Of a stretch of 38,869 nt of DNA, positions 10,762 to 18,558 are shown piece after piece (position 1 is the stretch's first letter; each line of letters opens with the position of its first letter). A program made the position numbers and the translations under genes. Origin of the DNA: a virus; IMG/VR virus record IMGVR_UViG_3300031749_000015, positions 1 through 38,869 of that record, one strand, 5' to 3'. The notes under the pieces were generated by a model, which worked only from the letters and a program-made list of their open reading frames with translations, was not told the DNA's origin and ran no database searches.

Positions 10762-11517
10762 ATGCTGATAGGAATTAAGTGTCCAAGAACAAAGAAGCTG
10801 GCAGACTGCCAGAAGTGTAAATCTCCCTGCCTTCCTGTTCCGCTAATGATGTCTTTGCTTTCAGATAGGGAACTTAAGCCAAATGAATATCATTTAACTG
10901 AATTAGCTAATCCACTCCGAATTGCTTTTCTTAATAGAAAATATGATTATATGGTAGAAATTTCAGATTTAGGAAATGTATGGATAGGAACAGCAGTTCA
11001 TTATTACATTTCACAATTTAAACATAAAGATTATATTGCTGACCCCGATACTACTGCAAAAGTAGAAATAGATAAAGATATTTTTATAACGCTAACGCCA
11101 GATTTATATGATGTTAAAAGAAAAATTATTTATGACTTTAAGATTGTTAAAACTTATGAAGTAGAGAAAATAAAAAAAGATGGGTTAGACCAGAAGTATG
11201 TTTATCAGTTAAATGGTTATAGAGAATTTAAATTTCCTGAAGCTAAAAAACTTATTCTTGTTTTTATTCTAAAAGATTATACGGTGAGAACCAAATATGA
11301 AAAAGAAATAGAAAGCCCCTTTGTAGAAGTGGAAGTGCCAATAGTAGAAACAGTAAAAGAAGAGTTAATTAACAGAGCTAAAGCACTTCATAAAGCATTA
11401 ATAGAAAATAAGCCACCAGAAAAATGTAGTCCTGAAGAAAGCTGGGATGGGAAGCGATGTGATTTTTATTGTCCAGTAAGTAAATTTTGTAGGGAGTTAA
11501 GTAATGGAAGAGCATAA
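10762..11517 (+). CDS. Cas4/RecB-type PD-(D/E)XK exonuclease with cysteine clusters
   Basis: A 251-residue nuclease. H80 in IGTAVHYY, D114 in TPDLYDV, D125/K127 in IYDFKIVK and Q149/Y153 in YQLNGYRE form the RecB/Cas4 active-site series. C-terminal cysteines C222, C233, C237 and C243 resemble the Fe-S ligands of Cas4/AddB; a further four at C7, C16, C19 and C23 lie at the N-terminus. Eight cysteines could hold both an Fe-S cluster and a zinc. Expected to resect DNA ends in recombination or to degrade host DNA. It lies between the SSB-like gene and the primase-helicase. No CRISPR genes occur nearby. Confidence 0.85.
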   Translation: MLIGIKCPRTKKLADCQKCKSPCLPVPLMMSLLSDRELKPNEYHLTELANPLRIAFLNRKYDYMVEISDLGNVWIGTAVHYYISQFKHKDYIADPDTTAKVEIDKDIFITLTPDLYDVKRKIIYDFKIVKTYEVEKIKKDGLDQKYVYQLNGYREFKFPEAKKLILVFILKDYTVRTKYEKEIESPFVEVEVPIVETVKEELINRAKALHKALIENKPPEKCSPEESWDGKRCDFYCPVSKFCRELSNGRA

Positions 11518-11725
11518 GTATATAATTGAAGGTAAACAATTAAAGAAATTTTGCCAGCGTTGTCCAAGTAGGTCTTTCCAATGTAGAAGAACCTGTCCTT
11601 TATTTATTTTTATTAACTCTGTTGAGATTGCTAAATCTAAAAATATTCCTTTTGGGGTAGCTGTTAAATTGATGATACGAAAGGACGATGACAATGTTGA
11701 AAGAACTGAAAAAATATCTAAATAA
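11504..11725 (+). CDS. Small four-cysteine protein (73 aa)
   Basis: A 73-residue protein with C17, C20, C27 and C31 (FCQRCPSRSFQCRRTCPLF), a compact metal-binding knot, then a mixed helix. GGGAG lies before the ATG. It overlaps the nuclease gene by 14 bp and the primase gene by 32 bp, both in other frames. The cysteine spacing resembles the N-terminal knot of the upstream nuclease. Function unknown. Confidence 0.65.
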   Translation: MEEHKYIIEGKQLKKFCQRCPSRSFQCRRTCPLFIFINSVEIAKSKNIPFGVAVKLMIRKDDDNVERTEKISK

Positions 11726-13238
11726 AGGCTGGTCATTAATTCCAATTGGGATTAATACTAAAAAACCACTTGTAGATTGGAAAGTATATCAGACTAAACA
11801 TCCAACTCAAGCAGAACTTAAAAAATGGTTTGGAGATAAAAGAAATGCTGCTGTTATTACTGGGCAGATTTCTGGTATTACAGTAATAGATTGTGATAGC
11901 CAGCAGGCTTTTGATAGAATAAAGTCTATAATTCCGATAGAAAAAGTAGGAATTGTTCAAACTCCAAGAGGTGGCTATCATATTTATTTTGCTTATACTT
12001 CAGCATTAAAAACAAATAGCAATCCACAATTGAAAATTGATATTAGGAATAACGGTGGTTATGTCTTGCTTCCGCCGTCAGAGTTGGCAGCCGCTAAATA
12101 TCAATGGATAAATTTTCCTAAAACATTTGCTCCTGTTCCTGAAGCTTTAATTTCCTTATTAACTACAAATAGCTCTATAATTTTTACTGAAGCTAATCTT
12201 CAATTGGGTGGAAGGGATGAAGGATTATTTCATTTAGCTTATACACTGGCAAAGGGCGGTATGAGATATGAAGAAATATATAATGTTCTTCATCCTTATG
12301 CTCAAATGTGCAAGCCACCATTTCCAGAAAAAGAATTAAAAATTAAAATAGAAAGTGCCATTAAACGAGTAGGAAGCAGGGAAGTAAGCCTGATTGATGA
12401 AGTTAGAGAATATGTTAATTCAGCAACTGGGCAGTTTTCATTCAGAAATGTTTGCAATGATTTGAACATTTACACTTTAGCAGATAAGAAAAATGTGTCA
12501 AAGATACTGAATGAGTTAGTTGAAGAAGGGGTTCTTGAGAAAAGCGGAAGGTGGAATGCTATCTACAGAAAAAAGGTAAGTGAACTGCAGAAAATTGATT
12601 TAAATAAAACAGAAATTCCAAAGCCATTAGATTTAAAATTTCCCTTTAAGATTGAGGAACTTGTAGATATTTATCCTAAAAATATTATCGTGATTGCAGG
12701 CACACAGAATATGGGCAAGACTTTGTTTATGCTTAATTTTATTAAGAATAATATGAATAAATATACAATCCATTATTTTAATAGCGAGATGTCTGAGGAA
12801 GAGTTGGCTTTGAGGTTAAAACAGTTTAAAATTAAAAAATGGGGTTTTAATGCTTATTGCCGAACCAGCAGGTTTGAGGATGTTATTTTTCCTGATGACA
12901 TTAATATTATAGATTATTTAGAAATTACGGATGAATTCTGGAAGGTTGGTCAAACTTTATCAAGAATTCACGATAAATTAAATAAAGGTATAGCACTTAT
13001 TGGTATTCAAAAATCGAGCCAGAGTTTGCTGGGAAGGGGGGCAAGTTTTGGTTTAGAAAAACCACGCTTATACCTTTCAATGGATAGAAATCAACTTATA
13101 ATTGTAAAAGCTAAAAATTGGCACTCGCAAATAAACCCTAATTTTAAAATGATTAATTTTGAAATTAAGGGAACTGATTTTAAAACTGATGGAGTATGGT
13201 ATGACTATGTTCCATCAGAAGAAAGAAATAAAAGATAA
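11694..13238 (+). CDS. Primase-polymerase fused to RecA-type helicase
   Basis: A 514-residue replication protein. Residues 1-155 are an archaeo-eukaryotic primase-polymerase (prim-pol) domain: D66/D68 in VIDCD, H96 in TPRGGYHIYF and D116 in IDIRNNGGYVLLPPS. Residues about 175-225 resemble the helical primase C-terminal module, and 245-300 a winged-helix-like segment. A RecA-type ATPase follows, Walker A GTQNMGKT at 336-343, with GIALIGIQKSS as the Walker B/motif 3 region. The ATG at 11694 is chosen over 11688 because AAGGA then has eight-base spacing. It should synthesise primers and unwind DNA for the phage polymerase. Compact for this fusion. Confidence 0.85.
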   Translation: MLKELKKYLNKGWSLIPIGINTKKPLVDWKVYQTKHPTQAELKKWFGDKRNAAVITGQISGITVIDCDSQQAFDRIKSIIPIEKVGIVQTPRGGYHIYFAYTSALKTNSNPQLKIDIRNNGGYVLLPPSELAAAKYQWINFPKTFAPVPEALISLLTTNSSIIFTEANLQLGGRDEGLFHLAYTLAKGGMRYEEIYNVLHPYAQMCKPPFPEKELKIKIESAIKRVGSREVSLIDEVREYVNSATGQFSFRNVCNDLNIYTLADKKNVSKILNELVEEGVLEKSGRWNAIYRKKVSELQKIDLNKTEIPKPLDLKFPFKIEELVDIYPKNIIVIAGTQNMGKTLFMLNFIKNNMNKYTIHYFNSEMSEEELALRLKQFKIKKWGFNAYCRTSRFEDVIFPDDINIIDYLEITDEFWKVGQTLSRIHDKLNKGIALIGIQKSSQSLLGRGASFGLEKPRLYLSMDRNQLIIVKAKNWHSQINPNFKMINFEIKGTDFKTDGVWYDYVPSEERNKR

Positions 13239-13249
13239 AGGAGAAAATA

Positions 13250-13927
13250 ATGAAAGTTCCTATAAGAAAACTAAAAAAAGACCAGATAATTTGGCTGGGT
13301 GAACATTATTGTAAGCACGGAGTTAGCTATTTGGAGCATTATAATTGTTATTTAAGAGAGCATCCAGAAATGGATAAAGAAAAGATTGGATTTCTTGATA
13401 TAGAAACAACTGGCTTTTATGCTGATTATGATTTTATGCTTTCATACTGTATTCTTGATGATGATACTAATACAATTTATAGTGGACTTATTACACCATC
13501 AGAAATTAAAAAGCTAACATTTGATAAAAGATTAGTAAAAGATTTAGTTAAAGATATGCGACGATTTGACCGTCTGATTGTTTATAATGGGGTAGATTAT
13601 AGATTTGATATTCCTTTTGCCAGAACCAGAGCTTTAAGATGGGGATTAGACTTTCCTTCTTACAGGGAAATTTTTGTAAATGATGTTTATGGAACAGTTA
13701 AACAAAAACTTCGTTTATCCAGAAAGAAACTGGCAAACGCCTGCGGGCTTTTGGATATTCCTGCTAAAGAGCATACAGGAGACCCTAACATTTGGATGAG
13801 AGCTGCTGTTGGAGATAAAGAAGCATTAGATTATATTTTGGTTCACAATATTGAAGATGTTCAATCTTTAAAAGAACTTTATCATAAAGTAGAAAAATTT
13901 ATGCTAATAGGCAAGAGGAGCATTTGA
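13250..13927 (+). CDS. DEDD 3'-5' exonuclease (YprB/RNase H-like)
   Basis: A 225-residue nuclease with D50 and E52 in GFLDIETTG, D120 in YNGVDYRFDIPF, a KLANACGLLDIP helix, and H199/D203 in HNIEDVQSLKELY. These are the ExoI, II and III motifs of the DEDDh branch, closest in layout to YprB-type RNase H-like exonucleases. GGAG precedes the ATG, 12 bp after the primase gene. Likely acts on DNA or RNA ends during replication. The phage polymerase has its own exonuclease domain, so this one probably has a separate job. Confidence 0.82.
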   Translation: MKVPIRKLKKDQIIWLGEHYCKHGVSYLEHYNCYLREHPEMDKEKIGFLDIETTGFYADYDFMLSYCILDDDTNTIYSGLITPSEIKKLTFDKRLVKDLVKDMRRFDRLIVYNGVDYRFDIPFARTRALRWGLDFPSYREIFVNDVYGTVKQKLRLSRKKLANACGLLDIPAKEHTGDPNIWMRAAVGDKEALDYILVHNIEDVQSLKELYHKVEKFMLIGKRSI

Positions 13928-13929
13928 CA

Positions 13930-13942
13930 TATGGTAACCATA
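13930..13942. promoter_or_regulatory. Short palindrome in the 13928-14063 gap
   Basis: TATGGTAACCATA is a perfect 13-bp palindrome 70 bp ahead of the 14012 promoter. Two further TTGACA words (13924-13929 and 13989-13994) lie in the gap without matching -10 boxes. Operator role is only suggested. Confidence 0.4.
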
Positions 13943-14011
13943 ACTTATTGTTTTTCAAGTATTTACAAATTTTTCCATATAAAAATATTTGACAAATGCC
14001 ATTTTTATTAT

Positions 14012-14040
14012 TTGACATTTAAGGAATTTTATGCTATAAT
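14012..14040 (+). promoter_or_regulatory. Rightward consensus promoter for the nucleotide/polymerase genes
   Basis: TTGACA (14012-14017), 17-bp spacer, TATAAT (14035-14040), extended -10 TGC. Leader of about 17 nt to the ATG at 14064. It would drive the gene string ending with the DNA polymerase at 18168. Confidence 0.88.
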
Positions 14041-14063
14041 ATCCTTATAAAAGGAGAAAAAAG

Positions 14064-14336
14064 ATGCCATATATAACAAAAGAAAAAAGGGCATTTTGGT
14101 TCGGTGGGTTGGATATAATAATGGATAAGCTTGCTGATAATGCTCCTGTCAATGCTGGTGTTATTAATTACTTGATTACAGAATTACTATTGTTTTATAT
14201 AAAAACTATTGGAGAAGATTATGAGGCTTATAATACTGCAATTGGAATTTTGGAGTGTGTAAAGCAAGAGCTTTATAGGAGAGCTGTTGCTCCCTATGAA
14301 GATAAAAAAATTCAAGAAAATGGGGATGTATACTAA
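14064..14336 (+). CDS. DUF6899-like small phage protein
   Basis: A 90-residue helical protein. The start MPYITKEKR, the central GVINYLITELLL and the end YRRAVAPYEDKKIQENGDVY match the pattern I know from the DUF6899 family of small phage proteins, whose function is not established. GGAG precedes the ATG. The stop overlaps the next start (TAATG). Confidence 0.7.
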   Translation: MPYITKEKRAFWFGGLDIIMDKLADNAPVNAGVINYLITELLLFYIKTIGEDYEAYNTAIGILECVKQELYRRAVAPYEDKKIQENGDVY

Positions 14337-14971
14337 TGTGCTTACAAATTTCTTCAACCGATACTAAACATTTTGTGTTTAAGTATGGTGGATTTTATTG
14401 GGGATGGAAGGAATTTTTGCTTATTGAGGATAGTAAAAATGACGACTATCAATATCAATTATTACCTTCTATGGTGCGGGGTGAAACATATTCTATCCAT
14501 CAGGTTGCTGATGGGTTATTGATTTCTCCAAAAGGAAATGCCACTCAACCTGTTCAATTTATTTTTAATGTTGTGCCAGAAGAGGCTGCTACTTTTAAAG
14601 ATGGCTATCTTAAATTAGCAGCAGGAATAGTTGAAATGAGCCTTGGATGCCATATTGCAAAAATAGGTGTATCTAAATTATTTGATTTTAGTGTGCCAGT
14701 TGTTGACAGATTTGATTATTTAGAAGATGCACCAGAACTCCCCCGTCGTTTTCATTTTTCTTCTTTTGCTTGCTTTACTCCTTTTCATATTCAAATGGTT
14801 GGGGATTATGATTTTGTTGTTTCTAAATTTCTTATTCCAGCACCAAAATTACTGGATAATTTTATGTCTGATGTTTTCCAGAAATTCTGGGCAGTTAATG
14901 GTAACTTAGCATTGCATTATAATAAAGTAGCTTATGAATATTTCTATGATAAAGTAATAAAAGGAGAATAA
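14336..14971 (+). CDS. Unknown protein (211 aa)
   Basis: A 211-residue soluble protein whose ATG overlaps the previous stop (TAATG). Aromatic-rich beta-type N-terminus (HFVFKYGGFYWGWKEFLL), an unusual RRFHFSSFACFTPFHIQMV stretch near residue 137, and a helical tail. No domain recognised. Position between the DUF6899-like and the Nmad1-like genes suggests co-expression with nucleotide metabolism. Confidence 0.75.
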   Translation: MCLQISSTDTKHFVFKYGGFYWGWKEFLLIEDSKNDDYQYQLLPSMVRGETYSIHQVADGLLISPKGNATQPVQFIFNVVPEEAATFKDGYLKLAAGIVEMSLGCHIAKIGVSKLFDFSVPVVDRFDYLEDAPELPRRFHFSSFACFTPFHIQMVGDYDFVVSKFLIPAPKLLDNFMSDVFQKFWAVNGNLALHYNKVAYEYFYDKVIKGE

Positions 14972-14972
14972 A

Positions 14973-15365
14973 ATGAATATTAAAGACGCTATTGAAAAAG
15001 TTAGAGAAATGACTGAACGAGATATACAGACAATGATTAATAAAGGACACGATTATTCTGGTGAACAGGATACATTAGCTAATTTAAAAGATTTTGGCAT
15101 TGAAGGAATTATTGTTAGAATTGGTGATAAATATAATCGCTTACGCCGATTTGTTCAAAGCGGATTATTAAAGGTAAAAGATGAAAGTATAAAAGATACT
15201 CTAATGGATATTTGTAATTATACCAGATTGGGAGAGTTATTATTAGAAGAAGATAGTTCTATTCACCCAGCTATTAAAAAAGAAATTATAGAAATATTAA
15301 CAGGCATAAGATTAGATGCCTATCTGATGGAGATTTCATTTAATAATAAGGAGAATAAACAATGA
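14973..15365 (+). CDS. Nucleotide modification-associated domain 1 (DUF1599-like) protein
   Basis: A 130-residue helical protein. KGHDYSGEQDTLANLKDFG (residues 24-42), VRIGDKYNRLRRF and VKDESIKDTLMDICNYTRL reproduce the conserved acidic/helical motifs of the DUF1599/Nmad1 family, related in fold to MazG-type nucleotide hydrolases. These proteins are found next to nucleic-acid-modification genes in phages. AAAGGAG before the ATG. The stop overlaps the next start by 4 bp (ATGA). Confidence 0.8.
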   Translation: MNIKDAIEKVREMTERDIQTMINKGHDYSGEQDTLANLKDFGIEGIIVRIGDKYNRLRRFVQSGLLKVKDESIKDTLMDICNYTRLGELLLEEDSSIHPAIKKEIIEILTGIRLDAYLMEISFNNKENKQ

Positions 15366-15742
15366 GAAAAAGAGTTTATATTGCTGGAGCTATCGCTCCA
15401 ACTTCTAAAAACAAACATCCTGTTTTAGAGTATTGTGCTAATATTGCCTCTTTTTTAGCAACTGGAACTGCTTTATATAGAAGAGGCTTTGCTCCTTATG
15501 TTCCTGTTCTTGATATACTTATAATTATTTGGGGTTGGGGAAACTTTAAGTCAGAAGATTTTTATGAGACAAGCTTGGCTTATTTAGCAGTTGCCGATGC
15601 TGTGTTAGTTCTTCCAGAATTTGAAAATTCAGTTGGAACAAGAAGAGAGTTGGAATATGCTAAAGAGCACGCAATTCCAATCTTTTATGATATTGAAGAT
15701 TTATTAAGTTATTTTAGTGGTTGGGAAAACAAAGATGACTAA
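15362..15742 (+). CDS. Nucleoside 2-deoxyribosyltransferase-like protein
   Basis: A 126-residue Rossmann-like protein. VYIAGAI at the N-terminus and ADAVLVLPEFENSVGTRREL near residue 79 match the strand-loop motifs of the nucleoside 2-deoxyribosyltransferase/DUF4406 superfamily, in which the glutamate of the S.GT..E motif is functional. Predicted to bind or cleave nucleoside or nucleotide glycosidic bonds. Translationally coupled to the Nmad1-like gene (4-bp overlap), so the pair may act on one nucleotide substrate. Confidence 0.75.
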   Translation: MRKRVYIAGAIAPTSKNKHPVLEYCANIASFLATGTALYRRGFAPYVPVLDILIIIWGWGNFKSEDFYETSLAYLAVADAVLVLPEFENSVGTRRELEYAKEHAIPIFYDIEDLLSYFSGWENKDD

Positions 15743-16037
15743 AGAAAGATATTGCCGCTATTGTGGTAAAAAACTTGACTCTTCACATTATTTCTTTTGC
15801 AATGAAGACTGTATGGAAAAATTTGCTAACTCTTATGCTTCTCTTGAAGAAATTGATGCAGCTCAAGAAATTGTTTCAGCTTGGACAGAAGATGTCAACA
15901 CTTCTATAAAGAAGAATAAAGTTCTTCCTAAATGTGCAATGTGTAAAAATGATTGTAAGATTAAGGTAAGTCAAGAAGATTTGGATACTTTAATTTCTTT
16001 TGAGTGTATGAATTTTATTAAAAAAAAGGAGAAATAA
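15735..16037 (+). CDS. Protein with two cysteine clusters (100 aa)
   Basis: A 100-residue protein with C7/C10 and C22/C26 (CRYCGKKL ... FCNEDCMEKF), a treble-clef-like zinc site, then C67/C70/C74/C91 (CAMCKNDC ... C) as a second site. The ATG at 15735 overlaps the previous stop; the GTG at 15717 is the longer alternative. The basic zinc knuckle suggests nucleic-acid or protein binding. Confidence 0.75.
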   Translation: MTKERYCRYCGKKLDSSHYFFCNEDCMEKFANSYASLEEIDAAQEIVSAWTEDVNTSIKKNKVLPKCAMCKNDCKIKVSQEDLDTLISFECMNFIKKKEK

Positions 16038-16038
16038 C

Positions 16039-16254
16039 TTGGAACTATTCGGATTGACTTCTTCAGAGCTTGATGGGAAAATGGCAATAATTATTGATTA
16101 CCAGAAAGAAGAAATTTATTTAGTTGTAGAAAAAAGAGAGTTAGTATTAACTGGAAAGGAAGCAACAGTTATTTTAGAAAGTCTGGAAAAAGTAATTCAG
16201 CATTTGATGAAAAGCTTTCAAATAATAAAAGAACCAAGCTCAAATCTCAACTAA
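16039..16254 (+). CDS. Small unknown protein with TTG start (71 aa)
   Basis: A 71-residue protein. AAAGGAG ends exactly seven bases before the TTG at 16039, the same spacing as the ATG genes around it, so the TTG is taken as the true start; the next ATG lies 42 bases downstream without a site. Beta-hairpin start (MAIIIDYQKEEIYLVVEKRE) followed by a helix. The stop overlaps the next ATG. No family recognised. Confidence 0.7.
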   Translation: MELFGLTSSELDGKMAIIIDYQKEEIYLVVEKRELVLTGKEATVILESLEKVIQHLMKSFQIIKEPSSNLN

Positions 16255-16496
16255 TGACAAAAAAAGTAATTCAAGTTCATCATATTAGTTATGACCCAGA
16301 AGAGACCGTAGTTATTACCAAAGGTGAGCATTTTATACTTACAAGGATGCAGTGGTTAAAAACTCCATCAAAAGGATTTATTAAATCGCTAAAGGCTTAT
16401 GTTGCTCTTAATGAAGATAGAGCAATAGAGTTAAAAAAAGACAATGGAAAAAAGAATAAAAGACAAACTCAAAAGAGCAAAGATAGTAGCAATTGA
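16254..16496 (+). CDS. Small HNH-like protein (80 aa)
   Basis: An 80-residue protein. VHHISYDPEETVVITKGEHF near the N-terminus resembles the His-His...His core of a reduced HNH/ββα-metal domain, but the usual zinc cysteines are absent and the C-terminus is simply basic (KKDNGKKNKRQTQKSKD). The ATG overlaps the previous stop and the last 53 bp overlap the polymerase gene. Nuclease activity is uncertain. Confidence 0.55.
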   Translation: MTKKVIQVHHISYDPEETVVITKGEHFILTRMQWLKTPSKGFIKSLKAYVALNEDRAIELKKDNGKKNKRQTQKSKDSSN

Positions 16497-18168
16497 TACC
16501 GAAACAACTGGTTTATCTTTTGATGATAAGCTGGTTGGGGTTTCTGTTGCTATAAGCCCAAATGAAGGATTTTATTTTACTGCAAAAGAAAATCTAAATG
16601 AACTCTTTAATATTCTTAATCCAAAGCTAAAAATTTTCCACCATTTCGTTTTTGATTATTTGCAGCTTAAAAAAATAGGAATAGAAGTATCTGGAGACTA
16701 TGAGGATACAAAAATAATGGCTTATCTTCTTGACCCAGAGCAGAATAATAGCTTGGGAAATTTAGGAATAAAACATAAATGTAAAAATAAAAAGCAAGAT
16801 ATAAAGGAGCTATTGGGGAAAGGAAAGAATAAAATTACTTTTGATAGAGTAGATATAAAAAGAGCGGCATCATATTCTATTACTGACGCCAAATTAACTT
16901 ATGAACTTTATACTATTTTACAAAAAGAACTAATTAAAAATAAAAAATTATTTCAATGGTATAAGGCTATAGAGCTTCCTTTAGCAAAGGTATTAGCTGA
17001 AATGATTTTTACTGGAATTAAAATAGATGTAAATAAAATTAAAAAACTTTCGGAAAGAATTGGTAAAGAGTGTAATAAATTAGAAAAAAAGATTTATTAT
17101 TATGCCAAAGAGCAAATTAATATAAATTCTCCAAAACAATTAAGCATTTTATTATTTAAAAAATTAGGATTAAAACCTCTTGCAACAACTAAAACTGGCT
17201 CTTTCTCAACAGATATAGAGACTTTAGAAGAATTAAAAGGACAACACCCTATCGTAGATGCTCTTTTAGAATACAGAAAATTGTTTAAATTAAAATCAAC
17301 TTATTTAGATGCTCTCCCTAAAAAGGTAGATAGTAAACATAGACTTCATACTTTCTTCCATCAAACCAATACAGCTTCTGGACGGTTAGCTTCATCTGAC
17401 CCCAACCTTCAAAATATTCCAAAAAAAGGGGATTTAGGTAAAGAAATTCGTTCTTACTTTATTGCTAAAGATGGTTATAAATTTATCATTGCTGATTATT
17501 CTCAAATTGAATTAAGAGTAGCAGCTTTCTTATCTGGAGAAAGCAAGATGTATAATGCTTTTAAAAATGGAGCAGATATTCACCAGCAAACTGCCCAAGA
17601 ATTTTTTAAAAATTTACCAGATGGCAGAGATAGAGCTAAAACAATTAACTTTGGTATTTTATACGGTATGGGTGTTAAGGCTTTATCCAAGCAACTTAAT
17701 TGTTCTTTATCTCAAGCAGGGAAAATATTAAAAAGATATTTTAGGGTTTATCCCAGACTTGGTGATTATAAAAATGAAGTGGTGCAGGAAGGTTTATATA
17801 ATGACTATGTCTCTACAATTGGTGGAAGGATTAGATATATTCCACAATTAAAGAGTTTAAATGAAGCAGAAAAAAGTTTTGGTGAACGCATTGCTATGAA
17901 TACTCCAGTTCAAGGTTCAGCAGCAGATATAATCAAAATAGCAATGCTTCAAGTTGATAAAGAATTAAAAGAGAATAAAATTGATGGGCAAATCCTTTTA
18001 CAAATTCACGATGAGTTGATTATTGAAGTTAATGAAAAAGATATTAAGAGGGCAAAAGAAATTGTCAATAAAGCAATGACTAAATTTTATTTATTTCCAA
18101 TATCTAAAAAATTAGAAGATATAATTGAGATAAATTTATTTGTAAATAAAGTTTGGGATAAAAAATAA
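16444..18168 (+). CDS. DNA polymerase family A with 3'-5' exonuclease
   Basis: A 574-residue replicative polymerase. The exonuclease domain shows D18/E20 (AIDTETTG), FHHFVFDYLQL and YSITDAKLTYELY. The polymerase domain shows motif A with D351 (ADYSQIEL), motif B with K399 and F403 (RAKTINFGILYG) and motif C with H522/D523/E524 (QIHDELI). There is no 5'-3' exonuclease domain, as in other phage PolA enzymes. Phenylalanine at the O-helix selectivity position predicts discrimination against dideoxynucleotides. It is the last gene of the rightward string and converges on the leftward virion operon. Confidence 0.95.
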   Translation: MEKRIKDKLKRAKIVAIDTETTGLSFDDKLVGVSVAISPNEGFYFTAKENLNELFNILNPKLKIFHHFVFDYLQLKKIGIEVSGDYEDTKIMAYLLDPEQNNSLGNLGIKHKCKNKKQDIKELLGKGKNKITFDRVDIKRAASYSITDAKLTYELYTILQKELIKNKKLFQWYKAIELPLAKVLAEMIFTGIKIDVNKIKKLSERIGKECNKLEKKIYYYAKEQININSPKQLSILLFKKLGLKPLATTKTGSFSTDIETLEELKGQHPIVDALLEYRKLFKLKSTYLDALPKKVDSKHRLHTFFHQTNTASGRLASSDPNLQNIPKKGDLGKEIRSYFIAKDGYKFIIADYSQIELRVAAFLSGESKMYNAFKNGADIHQQTAQEFFKNLPDGRDRAKTINFGILYGMGVKALSKQLNCSLSQAGKILKRYFRVYPRLGDYKNEVVQEGLYNDYVSTIGGRIRYIPQLKSLNEAEKSFGERIAMNTPVQGSAADIIKIAMLQVDKELKENKIDGQILLQIHDELIIEVNEKDIKRAKEIVNKAMTKFYLFPISKKLEDIIEINLFVNKVWDKK

Positions 18169-18342
18169 TTACCAACCTTTAATAGCTTCTTTGGCTTTTC
18201 TTTTTAACAACGACCTCTTACTAAAGATTTTATCATACTTTCCACTATTAAGCATAGCGTGATAAACCTGCTGTGCTTTTTTCTTTCCATACTCCTTTAC
18301 TAAATTAGCATATAATTTTTTCTCTTTTACACTATAAGGCAT
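18169..18342 (-). CDS. Small basic phage protein (57 aa)
   Basis: Translated directly: MPYSVKEKKLYANLVKEYGK and ending KAKEAIKGW. The LVKEYGKKKAQQVYHAMLNS stretch resembles a motif (YGKKKG..V.YA..N) I know from small uncharacterised phage proteins. GAGG precedes the ATG. Last gene of the virion transcript, ending at the convergent boundary with the polymerase; the stop follows the polymerase stop with no gap. Very basic, so nucleic-acid binding is plausible. Confidence 0.75.
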   Translation of the reverse strand: MPYSVKEKKLYANLVKEYGKKKAQQVYHAMLNSGKYDKIFSKRSLLKRKAKEAIKGW

Positions 18343-18345
18343 AGT

Positions 18346-18558
18346 TTACCTCTTAGTAATAATTTGAACTATTATAGCAGCTAAAATAGAGACAATACCA
18401 CCAAGAATTATCTTTAATATTAGCCAAATATGGGTAAGCTCATTATCAAGTATATCCTTAATTAAATACTCTAAAATAGTTAATCGTTCTTCAGTAGTCT
18501 TACCCAAAGAAGGAACATTACAACCAAGTTCTCTTAAAATTTTTTCAGACTTTTTCAT
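18346..18558 (-). CDS. XhlA/holin-like membrane protein (70 aa)
   Basis: A 70-residue protein with an N-terminal soluble helix (TTEERLTILEYLIKDIL) and one C-terminal membrane helix (ILKIILGGIVSILAAIIVQII), ending TKR. This is the layout of haemolysin XhlA-type, cell-surface-associated lysis accessories. Its ATG overlaps the stop of the giant virion gene (TAATG). It is far from the main lysis block, so it could be a late-timed holin partner or a membrane anchor for ejection. Confidence 0.6.
   Translation of the reverse strand: MKKSEKILRELGCNVPSLGKTTEERLTILEYLIKDILDNELTHIWLILKIILGGIVSILAAIIVQIITKR

Noticed and set aside
14012-14017. TTGACA at 14012 as the -10 partner of TTGACA at 13989
   Set aside because: The 17-bp distance is coincidental; only the 14012 box has a TATAAT at correct spacing.
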